DNA of 64,000 nt, taken from Streptomyces liliifuscus (GTDB lineage Bacteria > Actinomycetota > Actinomycetes > Streptomycetales > Streptomycetaceae). Numbering within the stretch: position 1 is the first letter of the stretch; each line of letters opens with the position of its first letter. The stretch covers positions 5,332,001 through 5,396,000 of the forward strand of contig NZ_CP066831.1 of NCBI RefSeq assembly GCF_016598615.1, in the 5' to 3' direction. A program made the position numbers and the translations under genes. The notes under the pieces are model-generated. The model was not told the DNA's origin. It ran no database searches and was given only the letters and a program-made list of their open reading frames with translations. Positions 32,375 to 39,798 of the stretch are shown here, piece by piece.

Positions 32375-33150
32375 TGAATCCCGTTCTCGCTTCTGACGGA
32401 CTGGTCGCCGATCTCGTAGTTCATGCGGTTCAGGTCACCCCGGAACGTGGTGATCGTGCAGCGGATCGGCCGTTCTGATGAGTACCCCGTACGCATCCAG
32501 AGCAGTACGGGAACGCCCGCACCGATCTCCAGCAACCTGGCTTCGTCGGGTGTGGGCATCCGCGTAGAGATCTCATCGAAGTACCCCACCTGTTCGATTC
32601 CTCGTGCGGCGAGGTAGCGCGTGGTTCCTTCCTCAATGTCCCCGGGCTCCGCTAGGCGAGGCGCCTCATCAGCGAGCCACGCCGGGTAGTACGTGGCCTG
32701 GGTTGACCACGGCACGTTGTCGACGTACCGGTGACAGAACCGCAGGACCGCGCGGGAATCGGGCTCAACCCGCAGCCTCTGAGCAATGTCCTTTGGCGCG
32801 GGGAGGATCTCCACTCGGAACGTCTGATGCGGCTTGCGGCCGGCGTTGGTCACGTCCGTGTTGTACGAGTCCCCGTGCTGCGGGAAGTTCAGGTTCTCGA
32901 ACCGGGAGGCGTTCAACTCGAACGGTTCGTGCCTGGTCACCTCATAGCCGAGCCCTTGGCTGGACGTGATCAGTCCCTCGCTTACGAGCAGGGCGAGGCC
33001 TGACCGCACCGTGTTCCGGGACGCGTCGAAGCGCGTCGCGAGCTCGCTCTCAGAGGGCAGCCGCCGCTTATTGGGCGGGGCGTACGCGCCTTCCTCGATC
33101 TCACGGCGCAGGACATCGGCCAGTTGCCGGTACTTCGGCTGCTTGCTCAT
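32371..33150 (-). CDS. GntR/HutC-family regulator (KorSA-like)
   Basis: A 259-residue regulator. The N-terminal winged helix (about 5-75) shows YRQLADVLRREIEEGAY, LPSESELATRFDASRNTVRSGLALL (in part: PSESELATRFDASRNTV) and GLITSSQGLGYEV. The C-terminal 165 residues are a UTRA ligand-binding domain (RAVLRFCHRYVDNVPWSTQATYYP in part: VPWSTQATYYP; GAGVPVLLWMRTGY). In pSAM2 and related AICEs a GntR protein, KorSA, represses the activator gene that controls transfer and replication. ATG 33150. Two 15-bp inverted sites lie upstream at 33174-33188 and 33248-33262. Confidence 0.9.
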   Translation of the reverse strand: MSKQPKYRQLADVLRREIEEGAYAPPNKRRLPSESELATRFDASRNTVRSGLALLVSEGLITSSQGLGYEVTRHEPFELNASRFENLNFPQHGDSYNTDVTNAGRKPHQTFRVEILPAPKDIAQRLRVEPDSRAVLRFCHRYVDNVPWSTQATYYPAWLADEAPRLAEPGDIEEGTTRYLAARGIEQVGYFDEISTRMPTPDEARLLEIGAGVPVLLWMRTGYSSERPIRCTITTFRGDLNRMNYEIGDQSVRSENGIQ

Positions 33151-33173
33151 GACCCCATCATGACGCACTCGCG

Positions 33174-33262
33174 CAACTTGTTGGTACATGCGGGCTCCAA
33201 ACGCTTGACGGCTCACAGCCTGTGGGTGCAGCATCACTACATCAGCTTGTACCAACAAGTTG
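33174..33262. promoter_or_regulatory. Paired inverted operator sites for the GntR regulator
   Basis: CAACTTGTTGGTACA at 33174-33188 and its exact complement TGTACCAACAAGTTG at 33248-33262, 59 bases apart, directly upstream of the GntR gene and in front of the transfer operon. Two identical sites in opposite orientation, one near each divergent start, fit autoregulation plus control of the transfer operon, as KorSA does in pSAM2. Confidence 0.65.
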
Positions 33263-33378
33263 AGCAGGTGGTGCAGCACCATTAAGTGTGTCTGCCTGCA
33301 CTGACAGTGCCCGGCGGGTCCCGTGAAGACGGGAGCCCCTTTGACCAGGGGTTACCACGCTCTCCGACAGCTACTGCG

Positions 33379-33405
33379 CCTTGAAAACTCAACAGAGTGT
33401 TGAAG
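33379..33405 (+). promoter_or_regulatory. rRNA leader/spacer-like (boxA-type) motif
   Basis: CCTTGAAAACTCAACAGAGT followed by GTTGAAG. It closely resembles the TTTGAGAACTCAACAG element found around 16S rRNA in actinobacterial rRNA operons, where it takes part in antitermination and processing. The end can fold as CAACA-GAG-TGTTG. Here it lies ahead of a long conjugation operon. Resemblance by eye only. Confidence 0.35.
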
Positions 33406-33415
33406 CAAGACCATC

Positions 33416-33464
33416 GCCCCGGCAACCGGCCGTGAAGGGCGCGGGATCGAATCCCGCCCGGGGC
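33416..33464 (+). ncRNA. tRNA-like acceptor/T-arm minihelix
   Basis: A 7-bp acceptor-like stem, GCCCCGG (33416-33422) with CCGGGGC (33458-33464), directly stacked on a canonical T-arm: GCGGG-ATCGAAT-CCCGC (33441-33457; 5-bp stem and 7-nt loop). The D and anticodon parts are replaced by an 18-nt linker (33423-33440). The next base, A, is in the discriminator position, without an encoded CCA. The geometry is exactly that of a tRNA top half. Possible roles: RNase P/Z processing signal, transcript-end protection, or a relic of another att site. Confidence 0.4.
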
Positions 33465-33598
33465 ACTCCGGCCGCTGTCCTGCGGACGTGCCGCACATCG
33501 CTCGTGCGGCTGTTCACCACACAACGGCGCGCGGCCCCCGGGGTGCCACCCGGGAGCCGCTGTTCGGGCCGTTCCACCTGCTAGGGAGAACACGACCC

Positions 33599-33865
33599 AT
33601 GGTGCACATCGGTACTGCTCAGGCGGTTGTTACCGCCGACGAGTTCGACCGCGAGCCGACGTTCGCGGAGCTGGACGCGATCGAGTGCGAGATGCCCGTC
33701 ATTCAGGCGAACATCGAGCTGCTGGACGCGCAGATCATCACGCTGGACCGCACGCTGACGGAGCTGGACGCGCGGCGTATCCGCCGGGCCCACCGCAAGG
33801 TATTGGCCGCTCGCCGGACGCTGGCGAACACGGCCGCGACGCGGGTCCCGGGGGTGGGCGCGTGA
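33599..33865 (+). CDS. DUF6284-like small AICE protein
   Basis: An 88-residue helical protein (DEFDREPTFAELDAIECEMPVIQANIELLDAQI in part: EPTFAELDAIECEMP). This E-P-T-x-x-E-L-x-A-I-E-x-E-x-P pattern is typical of a short conserved protein that starts many Streptomyces AICE transfer operons. ATG 33599 with AGGGAGAA upstream; GTG 33602 is possible. It overlaps the next gene by four bases. Function unknown. Confidence 0.75.
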   Translation: MVHIGTAQAVVTADEFDREPTFAELDAIECEMPVIQANIELLDAQIITLDRTLTELDARRIRRAHRKVLAARRTLANTAATRVPGVGA

Positions 33866-34305
33866 GCACCCCTCAGACCCTCGCCGCCGCGCATGCGGAG
33901 GTGAAGGCGGAGATCGCGCGGACCGACACGAAGACCGGTCTCCTGTTGGCGTTCGTCGGTGCGGTGCTCGCCGGTTCGTGGACGGTCGCCAAGGACGTCC
34001 CCCTCACCACTCCCGCGTACGTCGTGGGTGGTCTCGGGATGGGGGTGCTGGTTGCGGCGGCTGGTCTGTTGCTGCGGTCGGTGCGCCCGAATCTGCGGGG
34101 CGGGCACGGCTTCCCGCTGTGGGCCACGCTCACCGCTGAGCAGATCGCGGCCACGCTCTCGGAGGATCTGAGCGCGGACGTCGCGAATCTGTCCCGTATC
34201 GCGCTGGCCAAGTTCACCGGCCTGAAGCGCGCGGTCGACCTCACCATGACCGGCGGGGCGCTGCTCATCCTCGCCGTGCTGCTCGCGGTGGGAGGTGCGC
34301 GATGA
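33862..34305 (+). CDS. Pycsar-effector-like membrane protein (DUF5706-like)
   Basis: A 147-residue protein of the two-TM type grouped with Pycsar system effectors: an N-terminal helix EVKAEIARTDTKTGLLLAFVGAVLAGSW leading into TM1 (in part: RTDTKTGLLLAF), TM2 at about 52-72 (YVVGGLGMGVLVAAAGLLL), a soluble segment (LTAEQIAATLSEDLSADVANLSRIALAKF in part: DVANLSRIALAKF) and TM3 at about 125-145. Known relatives in Pycsar defence disrupt the membrane when cyclic nucleotides are made. No cyclase gene is adjacent, so here it may serve transfer or act as a stand-alone device. GTG start overlaps the previous stop and it overlaps the next gene. Confidence 0.7.
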   Translation: MSTPQTLAAAHAEVKAEIARTDTKTGLLLAFVGAVLAGSWTVAKDVPLTTPAYVVGGLGMGVLVAAAGLLLRSVRPNLRGGHGFPLWATLTAEQIAATLSEDLSADVANLSRIALAKFTGLKRAVDLTMTGGALLILAVLLAVGGAR

Positions 34306-35192
34306 ACCTCAACCGCAAGGGGAGGGCCGCCCTCGTTCTGGCCCTGGTCGCTGTGGTCGGCATGGCTTTCCGGGTCTCCTGGAACGCGCTGCGGGACATC
34401 GCGGGCGCGGTGGGCGCGGATGAGACGGCCGCGACGCTCTATCCGTTCGTGGTCGACGGCTTGATGGCGCTCGCCCTGATCGCCACCCTCGTGCTCACCG
34501 ACGATGCGCGGAAGTTCGCGCTTCGGGTGCTGGGCACCTACACCCTGGCCTCGCTGGTCCTGAACTACGTGCACGGCCTCGTGCCGGAACTCCACAGCGG
34601 CCAGGGCGTGCAGGTCGACTGGACGCGGCTAGCGGACTGGGACCCGGCGAACTGGGCTCTCGTGCTGCTGGCGACGTCGCTTCCGGTCGGGTCGATCTAC
34701 TTCGGCTCCGATCTGGTCGCCAAGGTCCTGCACCACCGCCCCGCCCCGATTCCGAGCCCGGTCGCGAATGCGGAGAAATCGACCGAGAGCGTGAGTAATC
34801 GGTCTACGGCTGACCTCGTGGAATCGGCCCCCGGGCCGATCACGGTGGAGCCGTTGCGGATGCCCGATCCGGTCACGGTCGGGTTCGTGAAGTCGGCTCT
34901 CCCGCTCAAGCCGGTACCCGCCATCGCGTCGATCGCGCCGCGTCCGGTCCCGGCGGTGTCGACCCGCCCGCGTCGGGCAACTGGTCGACTTCCCGAGGCC
35001 GCTCGATCGAGTCGGCCCAAGCGCACTGCCGCTCAACTGCTCGACGAGGCACGGCAGGTGACTGCCGGTTGGTCGGATGCCGCTTTGACGGCGGAGGGCA
35101 TCCGCCGCGTGGTGCACACGTCGCCGGCGAACGCGCGGATGCTGCGGGACACGTTGAAGGCTGAGCGCAACGGCACCGCCAAGGCGTCCTGA
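34302..35192 (+). CDS. DUF2637 / Spd-type transfer membrane protein
   Basis: A 296-residue protein. The first 150 residues hold four transmembrane helices (about 9-24, 47-65, 73-90, 118-135), with WNALRDIAGAVGADETAATLYPFVVDGLMALA (in part: LYPFVVDGLMALA), a DUF2637 signature. The C-terminal half is Pro/Arg-rich and soluble, ending in a helical segment with AAQLLDEARQVTAGWSDAAL. Proteins of this type (SpdB-like) help intramycelial plasmid spread after TraB-mediated transfer. It overlaps both neighbours. Confidence 0.85.
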   Translation: MNLNRKGRAALVLALVAVVGMAFRVSWNALRDIAGAVGADETAATLYPFVVDGLMALALIATLVLTDDARKFALRVLGTYTLASLVLNYVHGLVPELHSGQGVQVDWTRLADWDPANWALVLLATSLPVGSIYFGSDLVAKVLHHRPAPIPSPVANAEKSTESVSNRSTADLVESAPGPITVEPLRMPDPVTVGFVKSALPLKPVPAIASIAPRPVPAVSTRPRRATGRLPEAARSSRPKRTAAQLLDEARQVTAGWSDAALTAEGIRRVVHTSPANARMLRDTLKAERNGTAKAS

Positions 35193-35569
35193 TGTCCGCC
35201 GTGTGGGGCAAGTGCTTCGACCCCACGGGCGCCCGCCACGGAGTGCCCACTTTCCCGTGGCGGTGCGCCCCGGACGGCTACGCCACCCTTCGGCAGTTGC
35301 GGGCGCGAGGGCTGCGCCCGGGCGGTCAGCCGATCGCGGCTCAGGTCCTGCGTCCGCGCTACCGGCGCGGCCCTCTGGTCGCCTACCTGTACCGCGAGGA
35401 CCTGGCCAAGCAGGTGCGACCCATGACGGCGCGCAAGTGGGCGGCCCTGGCTAAGGCCAACGCCGCCCGCCGCACCTGCCCGGCATGCCGACGCGACGCG
35501 GGATACGTCATCCCCATCTCGCTCGGCATGTGCGTGCCCTGCGCCTACCCCGATGACTCTGCCGCCTGA
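35192..35569 (+). CDS. RRQRL-motif zinc-binding-like protein
   Basis: A 125-residue basic protein. YATLRQLRARGLRPGGQP is the region that gives this AICE family its RRQRL name, and the C-terminus carries CPACRRDAGY...MCVPCAYP, a probable zinc ribbon with two CxxC pairs. Its ATG shares one base with the previous stop (TGATG). It is regularly found between Spd and Tra genes in Streptomyces AICEs; biochemical role unknown. Confidence 0.8.
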   Translation: MSAVWGKCFDPTGARHGVPTFPWRCAPDGYATLRQLRARGLRPGGQPIAAQVLRPRYRRGPLVAYLYREDLAKQVRPMTARKWAALAKANAARRTCPACRRDAGYVIPISLGMCVPCAYPDDSAA

Positions 35570-35596
35570 CCTGCGGCATTCGAGACGGAGACACGT

Positions 35597-36151
35597 GTGA
35601 AGACCACCGTGAGCACCCACAAGCTGCCCGGATACGGCGCCACCCTGCGCACCGCAAAGCGCCTCACCGACCAGGCCGTACGGATCGTGGGCCGGTCGGT
35701 GCCCGGCCGGATGCCGGACATCGAGGTCATCCTCACCAAGGCGCGCGGCATGGCGGAACTCGCCGTGACCGCCGAAATCGAGTTGGCCGGTCAGGTCGAC
35801 AAGCGGGCCCGTACCCGCGCTGAGCGGGCCGCGAAGCGCCTCGCCCGTGAGGCCGCCGCACGCGCCATCCCGCGTCCGGACGGTTCGGTGTTGGTGCTGG
35901 TCAACGTCGACCAGCACGCCAACGAGGCCGAGTTCGCCATCACCCTCGTGCACGAGTTGGTGCACGCCATGCAGTTCAGCCGCAAAGACATCGTCGAACG
36001 CCTCGTGCGGGACCTGCGCGACGCCTTCGGCATCGAGCGCCAGTCCCGCCGTCAGGCCCGCGAGCACCTGCACCTGTTGGAGCAGGAAGAGCGCGAGGCG
36101 TACGGCTGCGAGTACCTCGCCAACCAGCTCGTTCCCGCCGCCGCTGCCTAA
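35597..36151 (+). CDS. HExxH metallopeptidase-like AICE protein
   Basis: A 184-residue protein. An N-terminal helical basic part (TRAERAAKRLAREAAARAIPRP) is followed by a strand VLVLVNVDQHANEAEF and the zinc-binding helix LVHELVHAMQF (His-Glu-x-x-His, about residues 117-121), with a downstream EREAYGCEYLANQL helix that supplies the likely third ligand (Glu). This layout is that of a small minimal gluzincin. GTG start. It precedes the TraB gene by 21 bases. Peptidases of this kind could process cell-wall or element proteins during transfer; that is inference. Confidence 0.65.
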   Translation: MKTTVSTHKLPGYGATLRTAKRLTDQAVRIVGRSVPGRMPDIEVILTKARGMAELAVTAEIELAGQVDKRARTRAERAAKRLAREAAARAIPRPDGSVLVLVNVDQHANEAEFAITLVHELVHAMQFSRKDIVERLVRDLRDAFGIERQSRRQAREHLHLLEQEEREAYGCEYLANQLVPAAAA

Positions 36152-36172
36152 CCCCGTCAGGAGTCAACTCGC

Positions 36173-38281
36173 ATGAGCGAGAACGTCGTTCACCTCTTCA
36201 AAGACCCCCAGGACGCCCCTCAGGCGGCCCCTGCCCCTGTAGCAGCGACCGCCGCTGAAACGCCGTCTGTGCCGCTGTGGGCCCGCTCCGCGAAGGCCAT
36301 CCGGCACGCGGTCACCCACGAACACACCCAGACCACGTGCCGCGCGGTGGCCCGTCACGGCCTCTACGTGGTCGGTGGGACGCGGATCGTGGCCCGCCGC
36401 ACCTGGGAGAGCCGCACCCCCGCCCGCTACGAGCGCATGATCCGTGCGGCCGAAGCCGCCGGAAACTATGAGGCCGCGACCGAGTGGGAGGAGCGTGGGC
36501 AGCGCTTCCGCGACGCGCGCCACCGCCGCCGGATGGACCTGCTCACCGCGCCCCTGGACGCGGCCAAGGGCGTGGCTGCCGCCGCCGGAATGGGCGCCGG
36601 CATGCTGCTCCTGGTCGGCATCGCGCTCGCGGTGGCGAACGAGAACTTCGCTGACGTCGCCACCCCGACCATGGCCGTGGTCCAGCTCATCCAGTGGCTT
36701 GTGTTCGTCGCCTCAGTGACCTGGGGACCGGCCGTGACGATCGGCCCCTGGGCAGCCCTGATCGGGCTGTGGGCCGTGGGCAAGCACCAGCAGGCAGCAC
36801 CTGCGTGGGCGATGCCCGCCAACTTCCGCGACACCGATGGGGAACCCATCACCCCCTCGATCGTGGTGCTGGCCCTGCGCAACCTCGGAGTTGCCCCGCT
36901 CCGCAACGCCATCAAGGACATGGGCGACGCGGGCGCGAGCATGTTGGGGCCGATCCGGATTGCCGGATGTGGCGTGGAAGTCGACGTGACGCTGCCCTCG
37001 GGGGTGTCGACGGATGAGGTCCAAAGGCGCCGGCGGAAGCTCGCCGAGAACCTGGGACGGCATGAGCACGAGGTGTTCATCACCATCCCGCAGGCTGCCC
37101 GTACGGTCCGGCTGTGGGTGGCGGACTCGGGGGCGCTGGATGAGCCGATCGGTCCGTCTCCGCTGGTCACGGACGAATCGATGACCGCCGACTACGCCAA
37201 GGGCCGTGCCCCGTGGGGCGAGGACCTGCGCGGCGACGCGGCCGTGCTGAGCCTGTATCAGCGTCACCTGCTCATCACGGGGTTGTCGAACCAGGGCAAG
37301 ACCGTTGCCCTGCGCGCGCTGGCCCTGTGGCTCGCGCTGGACCGCTCGGTTCAGTTCCTGATCGGAGACCTCAAGGGCGTGGGTGACTGGGCCATGTTCG
37401 ACGGGCTCGCCACCACCCTGATCCAGGGCCCGACCGATGAGCACGTCATCCAGGTGACCGAGATGGTCGAGGGCGCCGTTGAGGAGATGAACCGCCGTAT
37501 CCAGGCGCCGCCCGGCACCGTCTTCCCGGCGCTGGTCGTGCTGGTCGACGAGGCGCAGATGGCGTTCATGTGCCCGGTCAAGGACGAGGACAAGCGCCCC
37601 TATGGCGGGTCCAAGTCCAACTCCCGGTATTTCATGGCGGTCCGGAAGATCCACAACCAGGGGCGTGCGGTCAACGTCCTGATGTGGCAGGGCACTCAGG
37701 ACCCCACGGACCAGAACCTTCCCAAGCTGGTCCGTGAAGGGGCGCACACTCGCGCCTCGCTCGCCCTGGGCACGGAGTCGCAGGCCCGCATGGCACTGGG
37801 GGACAAGGCGGTCGACGGCGGTGCCGCTCCCAACATGCTGCGTCCCGGCCTGGACCAGGGAACGTTGGTCGTTGCGTCGTCCGGCATCGACATTCCCGCC
37901 GGGCAGGCAGCGATCACGGTGCGCACGCACTACATCGACGACGACGGAGCCAAGGCCATCACCGACCGGGCCAAGGCCCTGCGTGACGGCGTCACCACCC
38001 TGCACGCCATCGAGCGGGGCGAGGACCGCGACCCGCTCGCCGACATCCTCACCGTGCTCGGAGACGCGTCGCGCGTGCTCACTCAGGACGTGCTCAAGCG
38101 GCTCGCCACGCTGAACGAGGACGCCTACGGCACGTGGACCAACGGCGACCTCAAGCGCGTCCTCGACGGCACCGGAGCCGAGCCGTACAAGTCCGACGGC
38201 CGCATGGTCGTCGGTCGTGACCGCGTCGCCCGCGCACTCGCCAACCAGGACGACGAGGGTTCCGCTTCCGCCTCCGGATGA
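36173..38281 (+). CDS. FtsK/SpoIIIE-type DNA translocase for conjugation (TraB/TraSA)
   Basis: A 702-residue membrane-anchored ATPase. Two or three TM helices lie at about 139-160 and 166-202 (GMLLLVGIALAVA; IQWLVFVASVTWGPAV). The motor domain shows Walker A LITGLSNQGKTVAL (about 366-379) and Walker B ALVVLVDEAQMAF (about 452-464), with RKIHNQGRAVNVLMWQGTQ (in part: VNVLMWQGTQDP) typical of TraB. A C-terminal winged-helix-like region (about 630-700) would recognise repeated DNA sites. It moves double-stranded element DNA between hyphae. AGGAG precedes the ATG. Confidence 0.93.
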   Translation: MSENVVHLFKDPQDAPQAAPAPVAATAAETPSVPLWARSAKAIRHAVTHEHTQTTCRAVARHGLYVVGGTRIVARRTWESRTPARYERMIRAAEAAGNYEAATEWEERGQRFRDARHRRRMDLLTAPLDAAKGVAAAAGMGAGMLLLVGIALAVANENFADVATPTMAVVQLIQWLVFVASVTWGPAVTIGPWAALIGLWAVGKHQQAAPAWAMPANFRDTDGEPITPSIVVLALRNLGVAPLRNAIKDMGDAGASMLGPIRIAGCGVEVDVTLPSGVSTDEVQRRRRKLAENLGRHEHEVFITIPQAARTVRLWVADSGALDEPIGPSPLVTDESMTADYAKGRAPWGEDLRGDAAVLSLYQRHLLITGLSNQGKTVALRALALWLALDRSVQFLIGDLKGVGDWAMFDGLATTLIQGPTDEHVIQVTEMVEGAVEEMNRRIQAPPGTVFPALVVLVDEAQMAFMCPVKDEDKRPYGGSKSNSRYFMAVRKIHNQGRAVNVLMWQGTQDPTDQNLPKLVREGAHTRASLALGTESQARMALGDKAVDGGAAPNMLRPGLDQGTLVVASSGIDIPAGQAAITVRTHYIDDDGAKAITDRAKALRDGVTTLHAIERGEDRDPLADILTVLGDASRVLTQDVLKRLATLNEDAYGTWTNGDLKRVLDGTGAEPYKSDGRMVVGRDRVARALANQDDEGSASASG

Positions 38282-38484
38282 CAGGGAGCCGACCCCGGGC
38301 GGGGCAGGGAGGCAGGGAGAACTCCCTGAACCCCTCCCTGACCCGCCTCCCTCGCCCTGACCTGCACAAATGATCTCTCAGGGAGTCGGGGAGGGCCGCA
38401 GGTCAACGGCCCTGAAACCCCCTCCACACGCTCACCTCAGGGGGTGCCTCCGCCTCCCTGAACCGTTCCGCTAAGGGATTCCGG
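38282..38484. repeat. CCTCCCTGA-type repeat region, candidate clt
   Basis: A 203-base non-coding region directly after the TraB gene. TCCCTGA or its complement recurs (38323-38329, 38335-38341, 38379-38385, 38455-38461) with related GCCCTGA and CTCAGGGGG copies in between, in both orientations. In Streptomyces plasmids TraB recognises short repeats in a clt locus next to traB, so this is a reasonable candidate; the repeat is not the published pSVH1 one. Confidence 0.4.
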
Positions 38485-38796
38485 ATGAACCACCGCGACC
38501 CGCCAGGGATCATCGCCCCGCACATCCCCGCCGACGCCTACCGCCGCGCTGAAGCCACCGGAGCACCGGTCGTCATCGTCGTCCAGACCACCGACCGGAC
38601 CGGGCGCCCACTACGCCACTACCTCTTCCCGATCGCCGTCGCGGGCGCCGCAACGATGGGCGTCTTCGGCCTCGTGGCCGCGTTCCTCGCGCTGCTCGAC
38701 TTTGCCGCGCACACCGCCGCCGCGATCGGTGGCGTTGCCGGGACGCTCGGCATCGGCGGCATCAGCCTCAAGCTCGCCCGCCCCACCGGCAAGTAG
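38485..38796 (+). CDS. Spd-like small membrane protein (DUF6251-like)
   Basis: A 103-residue protein with an N-terminal soluble part (VVIVVQTTDRTGRPLRHYLFP) and one or two TM helices (about 52-72, FPIAVAGAATMGVFGLVAAFLALL, and a Gly-rich hydrophobic stretch about 78-95). The pattern matches the small mobile-element transfer proteins (SpdA/SpdD type) downstream of tra in Streptomyces AICEs. Probably assists plasmid spreading. Ribosome binding site is weak (AAGGGATTCCGG). Confidence 0.75.
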   Translation: MNHRDPPGIIAPHIPADAYRRAEATGAPVVIVVQTTDRTGRPLRHYLFPIAVAGAATMGVFGLVAAFLALLDFAAHTAAAIGGVAGTLGIGGISLKLARPTGK

Positions 38797-38883
38797 CTAC
38801 GCCAAGGGCGGCCCCCCTCTCGCCAAAGAAACGGGGCCGCCCTTGCCAACCAGCATCCGCCAAAGGAACTGGAGACCCCCAGA

Positions 38884-39798
38884 ATGACCCAACCCACCGA
38901 CAACACGCGAGCGTCCTTACTGGATGCCGCCCTCAACGCCGCTGAGCGCGGTTGGCGTGTCTTCCCGCTCCGTCCCGGCACCAAGCGCCCCGCACTGCAC
39001 GGGGAAGCGTCCTGCCCCGGCACCGGTCCCTGCGCAAGCGGGCACCGCAAGTGGGAGCAGCGGGCGACCACCGACGCGGACCGTATCCGCGCCACGTGGG
39101 CGCGCGGTGTGTTCAACGTCGGGATTGCCACCGGTCCTTCCGGGCTACTGGTCGTGGATCTCGACATGCCCAAGCCCAACAGCAGTGCGGACACGCCTGA
39201 CGGCGTGACGTCCTTTGAGGCGCTCTGCGAGCGCACCGCTCACGCCGTGCCCGACACCTACCGGACGCGGACCGCGAGCGGCGGACGCCACCTGTACTTC
39301 ACCGCACCGCCCCACACGCGGATGTGCAACACGGCCGGCACCATTGCCCCGTTGGTCGACACCCGCGCGTGGGGCGGCTACGTGGTCGCGGCGGGCAGCA
39401 TCATCCCCGCCGGACCCTACGAAGCCGTAGGCGGCTCCGTGGCGGCCCCTGCGCCCGCATGGCTGCTGAGCATCCTCCAACCGGCCCCCAGGGCCGTACA
39501 GGCGCCTTCAGTGGCCGTAGTGGGGCAATCCCGTCGATACGCGGACGTAGCGCTCACCGCTGAGACGCGCAACGTCGCGGGGGCCCAACTCGGGGAGCGC
39601 GAGGCGAAGTTGTTCCGGGCAGCGCGAGCCCTGGGACGGTTCATCGCGTGGGGCGACCTCCCCCGGCACGAGGTCGAGCAGGCTCTTCAGGAGGCGGGCG
39701 AGACGGTTGGACTGCCGCCGTCCCAGTGCCGCGCCACCCTGCGCAGCGCACTCGACTGGTCCATCTCCCACAACCAGCGCCGCCGGGACGCGGCATGA
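38884..39798 (+). CDS. PrimPol replication protein of the AICE
   Basis: A 304-residue primase-polymerase: LNAAERGWRVFPLRPGTKRPA, the catalytic LLVVDLDMPKP (about 87-97), TRTASGGRHLYFTAPP (about 128-143) and DTRAWGGYVVAAGS. GGAG precedes the ATG. Codon 12 is TTA (38917-38919), read only by the bldA tRNA in Streptomyces, so replication of the element may be tied to development. It overlaps the next gene by four bases and forms a replication operon with the DUF3631 protein. Confidence 0.88.
   Translation: MTQPTDNTRASLLDAALNAAERGWRVFPLRPGTKRPALHGEASCPGTGPCASGHRKWEQRATTDADRIRATWARGVFNVGIATGPSGLLVVDLDMPKPNSSADTPDGVTSFEALCERTAHAVPDTYRTRTASGGRHLYFTAPPHTRMCNTAGTIAPLVDTRAWGGYVVAAGSIIPAGPYEAVGGSVAAPAPAWLLSILQPAPRAVQAPSVAVVGQSRRYADVALTAETRNVAGAQLGEREAKLFRAARALGRFIAWGDLPRHEVEQALQEAGETVGLPPSQCRATLRSALDWSISHNQRRRDAA

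Larger units (their letters stand above)
33263..33598 (+). other. Leader of the transfer operon
   Basis: About 340 bases without a protein gene before the DUF6284-like gene. It contains the rRNA-leader-like sequence at 33379-33405 and the tRNA-like minihelix at 33416-33464 (separate entries). After those it is GC-rich with an imperfect hairpin, CGGCCCCCGGGGTGCCACCC region (33534-33554). The ribosome binding site AGGGAGAA of the next gene is at its end. Confidence 0.5.

Noticed and set aside
33416..33464. A complete tRNA
   Set aside because: There is room only for acceptor and T-arm; no D-arm or anticodon arm can be drawn, so it is at most a tRNA-like minihelix.
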